A stretch of DNA of 64,000 nt from Candidatus Desulfarcum epimagneticum (GTDB lineage Bacteria; Desulfobacterota; Desulfobacteria; Desulfobacterales; CR-1). Positions 53,853 to 62,948 of the stretch are shown one piece after another (position 1 is the first letter of the stretch; each line of letters starts with the position of its first letter). A program made the position numbers and the translations under genes. Below the pieces are notes generated by a model that had not been told where the DNA came from, made no database searches, and saw only the letters and a list, made by a program, of their open reading frames with translations. The DNA lies in contig CAACVI010000045.1 in NCBI GenBank assembly GCA_900659855.1, positions 124,985 through 188,984 on the forward strand, read 5' to 3'.

Positions 53853-54938
53853 ATGACCGACTTTTTTTCAAAAACACGGGGAATCATCCTGGTGGGCGCC
53901 GTCATCGGCGTTCTGGCCGCCATGCTTCAAAAAATGGGAAATCCGGGAAACATGGGGGTCTGCGTGGCCTGCTTCCTGCGGGACACCGCGGGCGCGCTGG
54001 GCCTTCACCGGGCCGGGGTGGTCCAGTATGTCCGGCCCGAAATCATCGGTTTCGTGCTGGGATCCTTCGCGGCGGCTTATCTGTTCAAGGAGTTTCGACC
54101 CAGGGGGGGAAGCGCGCCCATGGTGAAATTCGTCCTGGGGGCCTTTGCCATGATCGGCGCCCTGGTTTTCCTGGGATGCCCCTGGCGGGCGCTGCTTCGT
54201 CTGGCCGGGGGGGACGGAAACGCCATCGCCGGCATCGCCGGTCTGGTCGCCGGAATTTTTATCGGGACCCAGTTTTTTAAAATCGGCTACAGCCCGGCCC
54301 GAAGCCGGGACACATACACGGCGGCGGGATGGATCATGCCCATTCTAATGGCGGCCCTGCTGGTCCTGGCGCTGGTCTTCCCGGCCGTGGAAGGACAGGG
54401 AAAAAGCGGAATTCTTTTTTACAGCGTCAAAGGCCCCGGCGCCATGTATGCCCCCCTTCTGATTTCCCTCGGGGCCGGTCTGGCGGTGGGATTTCTGGCC
54501 CAAAGAAGCCGTTTCTGCACCATCGGCGCCTTCAGGGACCTGTTTTTGTTTAAAAAAACCCACCTTCTCTGGGGACTTCTCGCCCTTGTGGCGGCCGCCT
54601 TTGTCTTCAATCTCATCTTCGGCCAGTTCAACGCCGGTTTTGAAAAACAGCCCGTGGCCCACACCCAGACCCTGTGGAACTTCATGGGCATGCTTCTGGC
54701 GGGGCTCGCCTTTGTCCTGGCCGGGGGATGCCCGGGCCGCCAGCTTTTTCTGTCCGGCGAAGGCGACGGCGACGCCGCCGTCTTTGTCATGGGACTCATC
54801 GCCGGCGCCGCCTTTTCCCACAATTTCGGCCTGGCCAGCTCCCCCAAAGGGCTCGGCCCCCACGGCATGGCCGCCGTGATCATCGGCCTTTGCGTGTGTT
54901 TGGCCATCGGCTTTTTCATGCGGGAAAAAACCGCTTAG
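53853..54938 (+). CDS. yedE: YedE-family putative selenium transporter
   Basis: This 361-aa protein has about ten membrane helices. It opens TRGIILVGAVIGVLAAMLQK and continues GNMGVCVACFLRDTAGALGL near residue 33, the hallmark of the selenium-associated YedE subfamily that differs from the thiosulfate YeeE type. QRSRFCTIGAFRDLFLF near 210 and LAGGCPGRQLFLSGEGD near 290 repeat the Cys-containing loop. It accompanies selenium metabolism genes in many anaerobes; no such genes are visible in this window. AAAAAGGAGAAAAAC precedes the ATG. The related YeeE/YedE halves upstream make this a small sulfur/selenium transport cluster. Confidence 0.82.
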   Translation: MTDFFSKTRGIILVGAVIGVLAAMLQKMGNPGNMGVCVACFLRDTAGALGLHRAGVVQYVRPEIIGFVLGSFAAAYLFKEFRPRGGSAPMVKFVLGAFAMIGALVFLGCPWRALLRLAGGDGNAIAGIAGLVAGIFIGTQFFKIGYSPARSRDTYTAAGWIMPILMAALLVLALVFPAVEGQGKSGILFYSVKGPGAMYAPLLISLGAGLAVGFLAQRSRFCTIGAFRDLFLFKKTHLLWGLLALVAAAFVFNLIFGQFNAGFEKQPVAHTQTLWNFMGMLLAGLAFVLAGGCPGRQLFLSGEGDGDAAVFVMGLIAGAAFSHNFGLASSPKGLGPHGMAAVIIGLCVCLAIGFFMREKTA

Positions 54939-54954
54939 GCCGTCCTCCTGCCCA

Positions 54955-55003
54955 AAGGCATGGGCGAAGACGAATTATTCTTCGCCTTCGTCCATGCCCT
55001 TCC
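54955..55003. terminator. Bidirectional hairpin between convergent genes
   Basis: AAGGCATGGGCGAAGACGAA pairs with TTCGCCTTCGTCCATGCC then CTT, giving about 18 pairs around a small loop. It lies between the yedE stop and the end of the leftward ROK gene. No long T-run follows, so it is a less typical terminator. Confidence 0.55.
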
Positions 55004-55028
55004 GGGCATCCGTTTGGGTCGTGTCAGG

Positions 55029-58000
55029 CTATTTCGGGTTAATCAATTTTTGGATGATATGGGCGTGGTATATCGTGCCGATCTCACCCTTGTCATCATC
55101 CCTCTTATACTTGCCCTGTTCATTTTCATTTTCTTCAAAATTATGATAGATTGTTGTAAAACTCTTTTTGCCTATCAAATCGTCTTCAGCATCTTTTTCA
55201 TATTGTGCTATATCTGCAAAATGAACAAAATATTTCTTCTTTAAATGTTCCTTGATGCTCTTAAGCATCTCATTCGTAGACGTTCTGTTTTGAAGCACAC
55301 CACCGCAAAGAACCACGCCGTTCATTTTATGGTATTCATGGATCAGCATAATCACGTCTGCCAGAAGAGAGCCTGCGATGGTGAAGATTTTTTTGAATTT
55401 TTTCTTGTAATGTGCACCATCTTCTTCAGCAATATCCCTCAGCAATCTCCTGGCAATATCGAAACAGTTGTCGCATTTACACTGAAACGTCACAGGATCC
55501 TTTCCTGTAACCTTAAGCATGTTTAATATCTTGATCACACGCTCCCCGCCGATAGTTTTTACTTTGTTTATAAGCTGACAAATGGTGTCGAAACCCATCG
55601 CGCTTAAAACTTCATTGACTTTTCGAAAATCTTTTTCCTTCTCCTTGCATATTCTTTCCAATGTTTTCTTTGAAGTGACATTTTCTAATTCCTTTTGATA
55701 CAGACAATCAATCCCTATTTCTTTTATCAATTCCTCCGGCGAGTTGCCGGATACAAGAAAAAAATCCCCCAATATACCCACTTCATAGCTTGAAACTGAA
55801 ACGCTTTCAGATTCTTCCGCCACCTCTTTAAAAACATTGGGCAGAAGACTGGAAGATGCAAAATCATTTACATTGCCCCTGGGAAAACTTCCTTCGCTCT
55901 CCAAATCATGTTTGGTGTGATATTCCAAATACACGTTGAGAGTCATTTTGCCAAATTCGTTCAGCCCATCATGAATTCTGTTTCGGGTGAGAATCTGACC
56001 GGCGGTTCCGGTCCCAAGTTTTAAAATGGCCCATTTGGGATCAAACGGCGCTTTATCTTTTGACTGTGCTTCCTCTTTTAAGGAAAAATATTTTTTTTCA
56101 TTTTTATCATCCACCATGATGGCCAGGGCTTCGGCATACCCGTCATTGCAAATGCCGATGGTGATCTTTTCTTCTCCGGGAAACCTGTTCTTCAACTCTT
56201 TGATTAGATTTAATTTTCGGATGCTTTCCACGTTGTTTCTCAGGACCCAGTTTGATCCCACGCTGTCATCAAAATATTTTAATATTCCAGATGCCCCGGC
56301 AATTTTCTGGGCGCGAATGGCCCCCGGCCAGCATACCCCGACTATGGCCACATTTTCCCATCTTTTGGGATCCTTTAGCAACTTGTCGATGTTCTCTTTG
56401 ATTTTCTGAGCAAATTCCCCCAAACTCTTATATTTATCATCTTTATCCGAAGGATTTTTTTGAGTCCCGCAACGGCTCTCGGAGTCCCCTGAAGAAGGCT
56501 TCCAGCGTGAAATATCTGATATATCATTTGTTTCGTAAATTTTAAATTTTATTGATGTGGCGCCGATATCCACTCCAATTGCCAGATTCTGGATTGGCCC
56601 GCTATCTTTCTGGCTATTCTTACCTTGCTCTTTATTCGGTTTGTCCGGATCTTTCAAAGGGTTTTCTAATTTGTCCTTTCTTTTTTCGATAATTTCTAAA
56701 AAGGTTTCTTCATATTTATCAGGATCCACGTATCTGTCTCCCACCAGGTTCACATCGTGGGAACGCATAAAGCACTCTATGTAGTGCAAAAGAACATGAT
56801 AACCATAGGTTTTATGTTCAAGTATCTTCTTGATTCCTTTGCTCCAGGAGGTTTCCCCGCCATCTTGATTGCTTTTAATTTCCAGCCTGTCGTATCCAGC
56901 GCAAACGCCAATATTAATGGCGTAGGCGGCTAAAAATTTTTCAATGGTTGGAGCCATATGTGGATAATTTTCAAAAAAATCGTCAATACCCCTTTGAGGC
57001 ACATAAACTTCAAAATATCTCTTGAAATCATCATCAAACTGCCCGTGAAAATAAAAAAGGAGTTCTTTTATGCCTTCACGATAATCTTTTAAATATCTAA
57101 AAAAACGGGCCAACAAGGGAAGTGGGAAATAATCCTTTATGGGAAAAGGGTTGTAATCATCTTCGCCATTGTCTTCTTCCGCAAAATTTTTAATTATTTC
57201 CCATTCATTATGATTTTTTTTATAATGAGGGGCGCCTATCAGGTTTAAAAGGGCTTTTTCTTTTTTTAGCCTGAATTCATAAACCGCCACTTTTTTTTTG
57301 GCTTCTTCCGGTGCGACATCTTTAAATTCATACTTATTATTAAGAGAGTCGAAATTTTTAAGAGAGTCGAAATTTTTCAAATCTTCTTTCATTTCTCCGT
57401 CTTCGGATTTTTCCAAACCCGTAGAAAGAAACCGCGATTGCGCATAATGGCAGGTCAGGTATGTTTCCTTTTTACTATCATCTCCCGTCTTCCGCGGATC
57501 CCAAAAAGCTATAAAGTTTTTAAATAATTCTAAATCATGCTTGCCCCTAGATATTTCCTTGTCAATTTCACAAATAGGCAAATCATATAAGACGGCCTTA
57601 ATTCCATCAGTATCAATACTATTATGATTCTCTTCCTTATAGGTTTTTCCCCATGCTTCTATTATTATTTTATCGATGGTATCTTTCTTAGAGCCCGAGC
57701 GGTCCCCAGGCGAATCATAACAAACGGCCGCCATAGTCCCCAAAAGTTTCTTTGAAACCCCAATTGCATTGCCTTCATAATAAATTTCATCATAGGTTTT
57801 TTGAAATAACCGCCCATTGAGAACCAAACAGGCGATCTTATTGTATTTTATTAGAAACTTTATCTTTTCTTCGATTTCATTTTTTTTCACGCTCTTTCCA
57901 AAAAAGCCTTCAACATCATAATCCTTAAATCTATCATCAAATTTTTCACATGCCACATATTCATAAAGCGGAGAACTTTTCCATTCGCAAAACAGAACAG

Positions 58001-58247
58001 CGATTATCAATACCAACGCTTCTGTCTTCCCAATATCCAGATCACTGTTTAACATGTCCTGAAATCTTTTGAATTCTTTGATAATCCTGTCCCGATTCTC
58101 TTTTTCTTTCATGTCTCGCAAATATTCAGGAACGTAAATGGTTTGCGACGGAAACTTGCGGGCATGGTCTCTGTCATAAAGCAACAACTCATTGATAATA
58201 GCTTCAATAAGATAGATCATTGATTGTTTTTCATCTTCTTTCATCAT
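55029..58247 (-). CDS. Large ROK-domain (sugar-kinase-like) protein with novel N-terminal half
   Basis: The protein has 1072 aa. Residues 550-1060 are a ROK/hexokinase fold: VDIGATSIKFKIYE near 557 (phosphate 1), ICNDGYAEALA near 690, WAILKLGTGTAGQILTRNRI near 742 (phosphate 2) and MNGVVLCGGVLQNRTSTNE near 970 (adenosine). The zinc-binding motif of classic ROK proteins is not clearly present, and long insertions occur. Residues 1-545 form a charged, helix-rich region I cannot assign. A 5-residue duplication (KNFDSLKNFDSL, about residue 296) comes from a tandem 18-base repeat. The gene is clearly AT-richer than its neighbours. GGGGGAAG precedes ATG 58247. An adjacent glycosidase-like gene lies upstream. 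Confidence 0.65.
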   Translation of the reverse strand: MMKEDEKQSMIYLIEAIINELLLYDRDHARKFPSQTIYVPEYLRDMKEKENRDRIIKEFKRFQDMLNSDLDIGKTEALVLIIAVLFCEWKSSPLYEYVACEKFDDRFKDYDVEGFFGKSVKKNEIEEKIKFLIKYNKIACLVLNGRLFQKTYDEIYYEGNAIGVSKKLLGTMAAVCYDSPGDRSGSKKDTIDKIIIEAWGKTYKEENHNSIDTDGIKAVLYDLPICEIDKEISRGKHDLELFKNFIAFWDPRKTGDDSKKETYLTCHYAQSRFLSTGLEKSEDGEMKEDLKNFDSLKNFDSLNNKYEFKDVAPEEAKKKVAVYEFRLKKEKALLNLIGAPHYKKNHNEWEIIKNFAEEDNGEDDYNPFPIKDYFPLPLLARFFRYLKDYREGIKELLFYFHGQFDDDFKRYFEVYVPQRGIDDFFENYPHMAPTIEKFLAAYAINIGVCAGYDRLEIKSNQDGGETSWSKGIKKILEHKTYGYHVLLHYIECFMRSHDVNLVGDRYVDPDKYEETFLEIIEKRKDKLENPLKDPDKPNKEQGKNSQKDSGPIQNLAIGVDIGATSIKFKIYETNDISDISRWKPSSGDSESRCGTQKNPSDKDDKYKSLGEFAQKIKENIDKLLKDPKRWENVAIVGVCWPGAIRAQKIAGASGILKYFDDSVGSNWVLRNNVESIRKLNLIKELKNRFPGEEKITIGICNDGYAEALAIMVDDKNEKKYFSLKEEAQSKDKAPFDPKWAILKLGTGTAGQILTRNRIHDGLNEFGKMTLNVYLEYHTKHDLESEGSFPRGNVNDFASSSLLPNVFKEVAEESESVSVSSYEVGILGDFFLVSGNSPEELIKEIGIDCLYQKELENVTSKKTLERICKEKEKDFRKVNEVLSAMGFDTICQLINKVKTIGGERVIKILNMLKVTGKDPVTFQCKCDNCFDIARRLLRDIAEEDGAHYKKKFKKIFTIAGSLLADVIMLIHEYHKMNGVVLCGGVLQNRTSTNEMLKSIKEHLKKKYFVHFADIAQYEKDAEDDLIGKKSFTTIYHNFEENENEQGKYKRDDDKGEIGTIYHAHIIQKLINPK

Positions 58248-58375
58248 AACTTCCCCCTTTTTATGACAAAAACGCGACATATGGTTTCTTCTCATAAACT
58301 CGAAAATTTTATGCGCCAACCTGAACATTTCAAAAAAACCCATTTCCAAATCTGCGAAAAACACACCATCCGATT

Positions 58376-59329
58376 TTATTTAAACGTATGGTCCTGAAGC
58401 TCAACGATGAGATATGCGGCGCCGGGAGAGCGGTGATTGGGAGCGGCGACAAGGCATCGGTATTCACCGGCCACGGCGCCGGCGATGCCCTCATGAAAAA
58501 ACTGTGCGGTAATCGATCCGCTGTTATCCAGACAAAGCGCCCGTTTGACGCCCCGATCTCCCATCTGCCTTCCCAAATCCTCCAATCTCCCGGAGGCCAC
58601 CAGCTGACATAAATTTCCTTCCCCATCCAACCCGATCATATTATGCAGATACCCATCCTCGCGCTGAAGATCATTCTCAACGGCGTAACCATTGAGCGCC
58701 TCAAAAGCCGATTCAGGGGAAGCGGTCATGTTTTCCATGAATATCTTCTGCAAGGATTTCCACTGGTCCCGGGTTTTATCCGTGGCGTCGGGATGCGACC
58801 CCCGGGGCAGACGCCACACATGGGAGTGATCCGCGGCCTCAGGGACAATCATCCTGAAAAGCGTGTCTTTATCCGCGTCATCCCAAAGGACCGGAGGCCC
58901 GGAAACAAACCAGGAAAAATTCAGACCGGCATCGGGATCCCATGACTTGGGATCCCATTTTTCAATAACCAGCTTCCCCTTTTTTTCCCCAAACAAATAA
59001 TAGGGTCTGCTTTTAAAAAGAATGCCATACTCCTCGGAGACAGAGATGGGGGTCGGCGTATGATCCTTCAGCCAGGCGACGCAGCGAAGGTTTGCAAGCG
59101 CGTTTCTTACGCTGAGGACCATAAAAGGCCGGTTGCAGTCGAGGATCCTTTTTTCCATCAACATTTTTTTAAGATGTTCTTTCACCGTCAATCTTGAGGC
59201 TTTTGTATGGCCCCTGGGGCCGGCAAGCTCCTTTTTTTCAGGGGGAACAAACTGGCTCAATGACAGGTGAATTTTATGGATTCCGGTGATTTTCTGCTCA
59301 AACCGGACATTGGTTTGAAATGACGGCAT
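58376..59329 (-). CDS. Phosphodiester-glycosidase-like (NAGPA-type) domain protein
   Basis: This 317-aa protein has a C-terminal part (about residues 225-317) that resembles the phosphodiester glycosidase fold. LHNMIGLDGEGNLCQLVASG and RALCLDNSGSITAQFFHEGI parallel the D-G-x-G-x and L-D-G-G-G-S strands of the human uncovering enzyme relatives, with N-S-G-S in place of G-G-G-S. The N-terminal 220 residues are unassigned and contain KKGKLVIEKWDPKSWDP. No signal peptide is seen. It starts 128 bases upstream of the ROK gene in the same direction. Cleavage of a phosphate-linked sugar that the ROK protein then uses is an attractive but unproven idea. Confidence 0.5.
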   Translation of the reverse strand: MPSFQTNVRFEQKITGIHKIHLSLSQFVPPEKKELAGPRGHTKASRLTVKEHLKKMLMEKRILDCNRPFMVLSVRNALANLRCVAWLKDHTPTPISVSEEYGILFKSRPYYLFGEKKGKLVIEKWDPKSWDPDAGLNFSWFVSGPPVLWDDADKDTLFRMIVPEAADHSHVWRLPRGSHPDATDKTRDQWKSLQKIFMENMTASPESAFEALNGYAVENDLQREDGYLHNMIGLDGEGNLCQLVASGRLEDLGRQMGDRGVKRALCLDNSGSITAQFFHEGIAGAVAGEYRCLVAAPNHRSPGAAYLIVELQDHTFK

Positions 59330-59398
59330 GTGATTTCCTTTGCAAATCTAAAATCAATGTCATTAACTTAAGAGAACAATAAGGCCATGAAAGTCAGA

Positions 59399-59455
59399 AA
59401 CCTCCTTTTTATGAAACCTTTGATCCGTTCACAAAAAGGAGGTTTAATTATATTC
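59399..59455 (-). terminator. Inverted repeat after the HAO-like gene
   Basis: AAACCTCCTTTTT and AAAAAGGAGGTTT are perfect 13-base arms around a 30-base loop. The site lies between the leftward HAO-like gene and the next leftward gene. It ends in T/A runs on both strands, so it may terminate in either direction. Confidence 0.6.
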
Positions 59456-59512
59456 CCGGAATTATCAAACTCTACAAGTCTCCCCGGCAAAGACGGGGGG
59501 ATGCCGGGTTGA

Positions 59513-60907
59513 TTATTTAAAAAGTTTCTTCGGCCGGGTCGTGTCCCCGGTGGCGTTTGGAAAGTCCTTTGCGACGTACGCTTTTTTGCCGGTTTTAATC
59601 AAGTGGTTGGCCTCTTCCATGAAATTGGCGAACCGAAGCTTGCATTCATAAAAACCGTGCCACCAGGCATAGTCCGGGGCCATCATCATGACTCCCATAC
59701 GGGCGCGACGCCCCTCATGATGCCACAGCTCATAATACTCCACCTCAAGCCGCTCATCAAAAAATCGGGTCTTGTCGAGCAGACCTTTTTTATAAAGCTC
59801 ATCCAGTTTGGCTTTGGCCGGTTTAAAGTACACCTCATTATACTCTTCCACCGCTTTGTCAAAGCCGTCATAAAAGTCATTAATCCAGGAGTCGCCATGG
59901 CAGGAGCGGCAGACGTTTTTCATTTTTTCACGTTCCGCGCGCCAGTCGGAGCCGGACGGAAAGGGTTTGAAATCCTGGGGACGGACCGTTAGCGGAGCCT
60001 GGGTCTCCCATGAGAGTCTTTCCGTGACATCGTGGCTCGTCAACACCTTGCCGCTGCCGCTCATATGACAGGCCGCGCAGGTGGGCGCGCGATAGTCCAC
60101 GCCCGGGGTCCATGTGCCGCCGGCCGCGTTGAAGTTATATTCATCCTGATACGCATGGTAAATCGTTCCATGCTTGGATTCCTCAAAAATTTCTATCTGG
60201 GGATGATCCGGTCCCAAATGGCACTGATCACAGGCCTCCGGTTTGCGGGCTTCGGCCACTGAAAACCTGTGGCGTGTGTGACAGGACGCGCACGAGCCTT
60301 TGCTCCCATCCAGGTTCAGACGCCCGACGCCGGCATTGGGCCAGGTGGCCGGATCAATCTTGCCATTGTCATCCATCTTGATCACAGTCCCATGGCAATT
60401 GAAACAGCCCGTCTTGCGTTCGTTGTCCGAGTTCATGCCGTTGTTCAGCCAGGGATCCAGTTTCCACATGATCTCAATCGTATTGGCGTGTTTTGATTTG
60501 CTGTACTGCGTGGCTTCATCGGGATGGCATCGGGAACAGTCCTTGGGCGTCACAATGGACGCGATGTCCATTTTGTATTTGGCCTCGCCCCAGGGCATAT
60601 CAGAGCGGCCGTAATACTTGGCATGATCCCGGGCGATATCCCGGTCTCCGGGCTGGACCAGGTGACAGTCGAGGCAGGTGATGTTGGCGTTGGCATGACG
60701 GCTCTTCGCCCAATCGGCAAACACACCGGGCGTGGCGACCCGGTGGCACTCGACGCAGGCCTGGGCCTCCGGCGGCACGCCGCGCTCAATCCGGTATTCC
60801 TTCACCTTGGCGTAATTGGGCTGGGCGATTCCGGCCGAGACAAAACCCGTCAGCATCAAAGCCGTTATCAGCGGCGCCGTTGAAAAAAAGATATTCAGTC
60901 GCTTCAT
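59513..60907 (-). CDS. Octahaem hydroxylamine oxidoreductase-family cytochrome c (HaoA-like)
   Basis: This 464-aa exported protein has a signal peptide (LNIFFSTAPLITALMLTGFV) and eight CxxCH haem sites: CVECH, CLDCH, CSRCH, CFNCH, CASCH, CDQCH, CAACH, CRSCH. MMMAPDYAWWHGFYECKLRF near residue 400 fits the HAO C-terminal region. HAO relatives in non-nitrifying anaerobes are thought to reduce nitrite or hydroxylamine, in contrast to the oxidising enzyme of ammonia oxidisers. It lies 39 bases downstream of a tetrahaem NapC-type gene, the expected quinol-linked partner. AAAGGAGCGG precedes ATG 60907. Confidence 0.85.
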   Translation of the reverse strand: MKRLNIFFSTAPLITALMLTGFVSAGIAQPNYAKVKEYRIERGVPPEAQACVECHRVATPGVFADWAKSRHANANITCLDCHLVQPGDRDIARDHAKYYGRSDMPWGEAKYKMDIASIVTPKDCSRCHPDEATQYSKSKHANTIEIMWKLDPWLNNGMNSDNERKTGCFNCHGTVIKMDDNGKIDPATWPNAGVGRLNLDGSKGSCASCHTRHRFSVAEARKPEACDQCHLGPDHPQIEIFEESKHGTIYHAYQDEYNFNAAGGTWTPGVDYRAPTCAACHMSGSGKVLTSHDVTERLSWETQAPLTVRPQDFKPFPSGSDWRAEREKMKNVCRSCHGDSWINDFYDGFDKAVEEYNEVYFKPAKAKLDELYKKGLLDKTRFFDERLEVEYYELWHHEGRRARMGVMMMAPDYAWWHGFYECKLRFANFMEEANHLIKTGKKAYVAKDFPNATGDTTRPKKLFK

Positions 60908-60946
60908 AAGTTCCGCTCCTTTCATTTTAATCCATTTTTCATAACC

Positions 60947-61510
60947 CTATAACCCTCTCAACCCCCCGGCCTGGTAAGGCCCCCGGCGGGCCTGGCGAAA
61001 CATGACCAGGCCTCTTTCCGAATGAACCAGGTCATAATGGCAGTCCACACATTTTTTTTCATAACCCGGCCGGGCGTAAATCACTGACCGGTGCGCCAGC
61101 ATGGCGCCTCGCCGGTCGGGCATATGCAGTAAGTTTCGATGGCATTTCTGGCATTCACGGTTGTCAAAAGCCTCATAGGCGGATTCCCTGGCTTTTTCAC
61201 GATCATATTCGCCCGCAAAAAAATGGAAGACCACATCCTTGATCCCGTGATAACTTTTGGCAAAGAAAAAATCAAACGTATCCTGGGGCGCCGGCAAGTG
61301 GCAGTCCATGCAGTCCACCACAACGCCGGCCGCGTTATTGGCATGCGTGGAGGACCGCCACGCCGTCACAGCGGGTTTGATTTCATGGCACGACGCGCAG
61401 AATTCCGGGGTGGAAGTGCGCGCCATCGTGTAGTAACACATGCTGAATAAGGGAAACGCCACGAGGATTCCCATGGCGATCAAAATGGCGGGTTTCATCC
61501 ATCTTTTCAT
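60947..61510 (-). CDS. NapC/NirT-type tetrahaem cytochrome c (HaoC-like)
   Basis: The protein has 187 aa. One N-terminal membrane helix (PAILIAMGILVAFPLFSMCY) anchors a periplasmic domain with four CxxCH sites (CASCH, CMDCH, CQKCH, CVDCH). It resembles NapC/NrfH quinol dehydrogenases that draw electrons from the menaquinone pool and pass them to a periplasmic reductase. Here the acceptor is the HAO-like cytochrome encoded immediately downstream. This HaoCA-like arrangement occurs in several nitrite- or hydroxylamine-reducing anaerobes. Confidence 0.85.
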   Translation of the reverse strand: MKRWMKPAILIAMGILVAFPLFSMCYYTMARTSTPEFCASCHEIKPAVTAWRSSTHANNAAGVVVDCMDCHLPAPQDTFDFFFAKSYHGIKDVVFHFFAGEYDREKARESAYEAFDNRECQKCHRNLLHMPDRRGAMLAHRSVIYARPGYEKKCVDCHYDLVHSERGLVMFRQARRGPYQAGGLRGL

Positions 61511-61703
61511 GGCCTGTCTCTCTTTGTCTGTCGGCGCGTGAACGCGTGAATGTTTAACAATGAGGCTGCTCGGCGAAGAGCCATAAAGACCAATGACACA
61601 ATTTCTTTTCTTTTATAAGTTTAAATATAATATGGGCGAGACGGCGCTGTCAAGAAAAAGCAATTGAGGCGAAAAGGGTTTTGTTTTTCAAAACTATTCG
61701 TTT

Positions 61704-61751
61704 GAAACGTATATTTATATTGACAAATATAAGATAGAAACATATATTTAA
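61704..61751 (+). promoter_or_regulatory. Promoter with direct repeats at the DUF4143 ATPase gene
   Basis: TTGACA at 61720-61725, a 17-base spacer and TATATT at 61743-61748 form a strong promoter. The ATG at 61755 is only about 7 bases after the -10, so the transcript would be leaderless. GAAACGTATATTTA at 61704 and GAAACATATATTTA at 61738 are direct repeats; the second overlaps the -10, and they could bind a repressor. Confidence 0.6.
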
Positions 61752-61754
61752 ATC

Positions 61755-62930
61755 ATGGAAGATCTCCTCTATCAATACAATCCCTGGTGGGAAGGCCAGG
61801 CGGCCGTCAACCCTGAAATTAAACCCCGCCAAGCCTACATGCGACGGATCAAACCGCATTTGGACGGCAGACCCATCATCATCCTGACCGGCCTGAGGAG
61901 GGCGGGCAAAACCACGCTGATGAAACTCATCATCGGCGATCTGTTAAAAAACGGAGTCGCCCCGGAATATATTCTTTACGCGAGCCTGGACGACTACATG
62001 CTGAGAAAAAACAGCGTCATCGAAATCATCAACGAATACAGAAAGATTCACAAAATCAAAATGGATGAAAAAATCTTTTTGTTTCTGGATGAAGTCGCCG
62101 CCAAAAAAGATTTTCATATTCAGCTCAAAAATATTTATGATTCCCAAAACGCCAAAATAGTGGCCGCATCTTCCTCCGCTTCCATGCTCAGAGACCCCAA
62201 GGCGCGTTTGACCGGGCGCTCCGTCACGCTGGAGATCAAACCTCTTGATATGGAAGAGTATCTGTTTTTCAAAGAAATCGAAATCAAAAAAAGAGACCGC
62301 CAGCTTTTAAAATCCTACTTTCTGGATTACATCAAAGACGGCGGGCTGCCTGAAAATGTCCTGAATCCGAGCCGGGAATACCTGGTCAACCTGGTGGACG
62401 ATATCATCCAGAAAGACATCGCCGCTTTTTACGGGGTGAAAAATCCCCAGGTACTACGGGATTATTTCACCCTTTTGATGGAAAGAAGCGGAAAACAGGC
62501 AAGCGTGAATAAGATATCAAACATACTGGGTATATCGCCTGACACATCGAAGCGGTATTTGCATTATTTCCAGTCGGCTTATTTGGTTCACATGATTCCC
62601 CGCTGGGGGAAAACCAACCAGAAAATTTTGTCGGCGAAAAAAATTTACGCGGCGGACCTTGGAATCAAACACTTGTTTGTGGGGCAAAGGGATATCGGAA
62701 GTTATTTCGAAAATTATATCCACCAACTTATGAGAGACAGGCAAAGACTGTATTACCTGTATGAAAACGGCGCTGAAATCGACTTTTACACCGAAGACGG
62801 CCTGCTGATCGAGTCAAAATTTTACGCGTCCCTCAATCCCAAACAGGAAAAATTATTCTTTGAATATCCCGCGAAAAAAAGATTTCTCATCGACTCCATT
62901 GAAAAAACAGGAGCGTTGAATGACCTGTAA
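61755..62930 (+). CDS. DUF4143-type AAA ATPase
   Basis: This 391-aa protein opens MEDLLYQYNPWWEGQAAVNP, with the L-x-x-x-N-P-W-W word often seen at the start of this family. Walker A LTGLRRAGKTTLMK lies near residue 40 and Walker B KIFLFLDEVAAKKDFHIQLK near 115. Residues 255-390 are the DUF4143 domain with a PD-(D/E)XK-like end: NGAEIDFYTEDGLLIESKFY near 340 (Asp, Glu, Lys). Such ATPases are widespread, often in mobile or rapidly changing regions, and their role is poorly known. The missing leader agrees with the promoter placement. No toxin or transporter partner is adjacent. Confidence 0.85.
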   Translation: MEDLLYQYNPWWEGQAAVNPEIKPRQAYMRRIKPHLDGRPIIILTGLRRAGKTTLMKLIIGDLLKNGVAPEYILYASLDDYMLRKNSVIEIINEYRKIHKIKMDEKIFLFLDEVAAKKDFHIQLKNIYDSQNAKIVAASSSASMLRDPKARLTGRSVTLEIKPLDMEEYLFFKEIEIKKRDRQLLKSYFLDYIKDGGLPENVLNPSREYLVNLVDDIIQKDIAAFYGVKNPQVLRDYFTLLMERSGKQASVNKISNILGISPDTSKRYLHYFQSAYLVHMIPRWGKTNQKILSAKKIYAADLGIKHLFVGQRDIGSYFENYIHQLMRDRQRLYYLYENGAEIDFYTEDGLLIESKFYASLNPKQEKLFFEYPAKKRFLIDSIEKTGALNDL

Positions 62931-62948
62931 AAATCCGGAGGAGCTCCC

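Noticed and set aside
54939-55028. Short protein gene between yedE and the ROK gene
   Set aside because: The frame lies in a strong inverted repeat between convergent genes; a terminator is a better explanation.
57340-57385. Tandem repeat inside the ROK gene as a regulatory array
   Set aside because: It is a single in-frame duplication of about 18 bases giving KNFDSLKNFDSL; slippage is sufficient to explain it.
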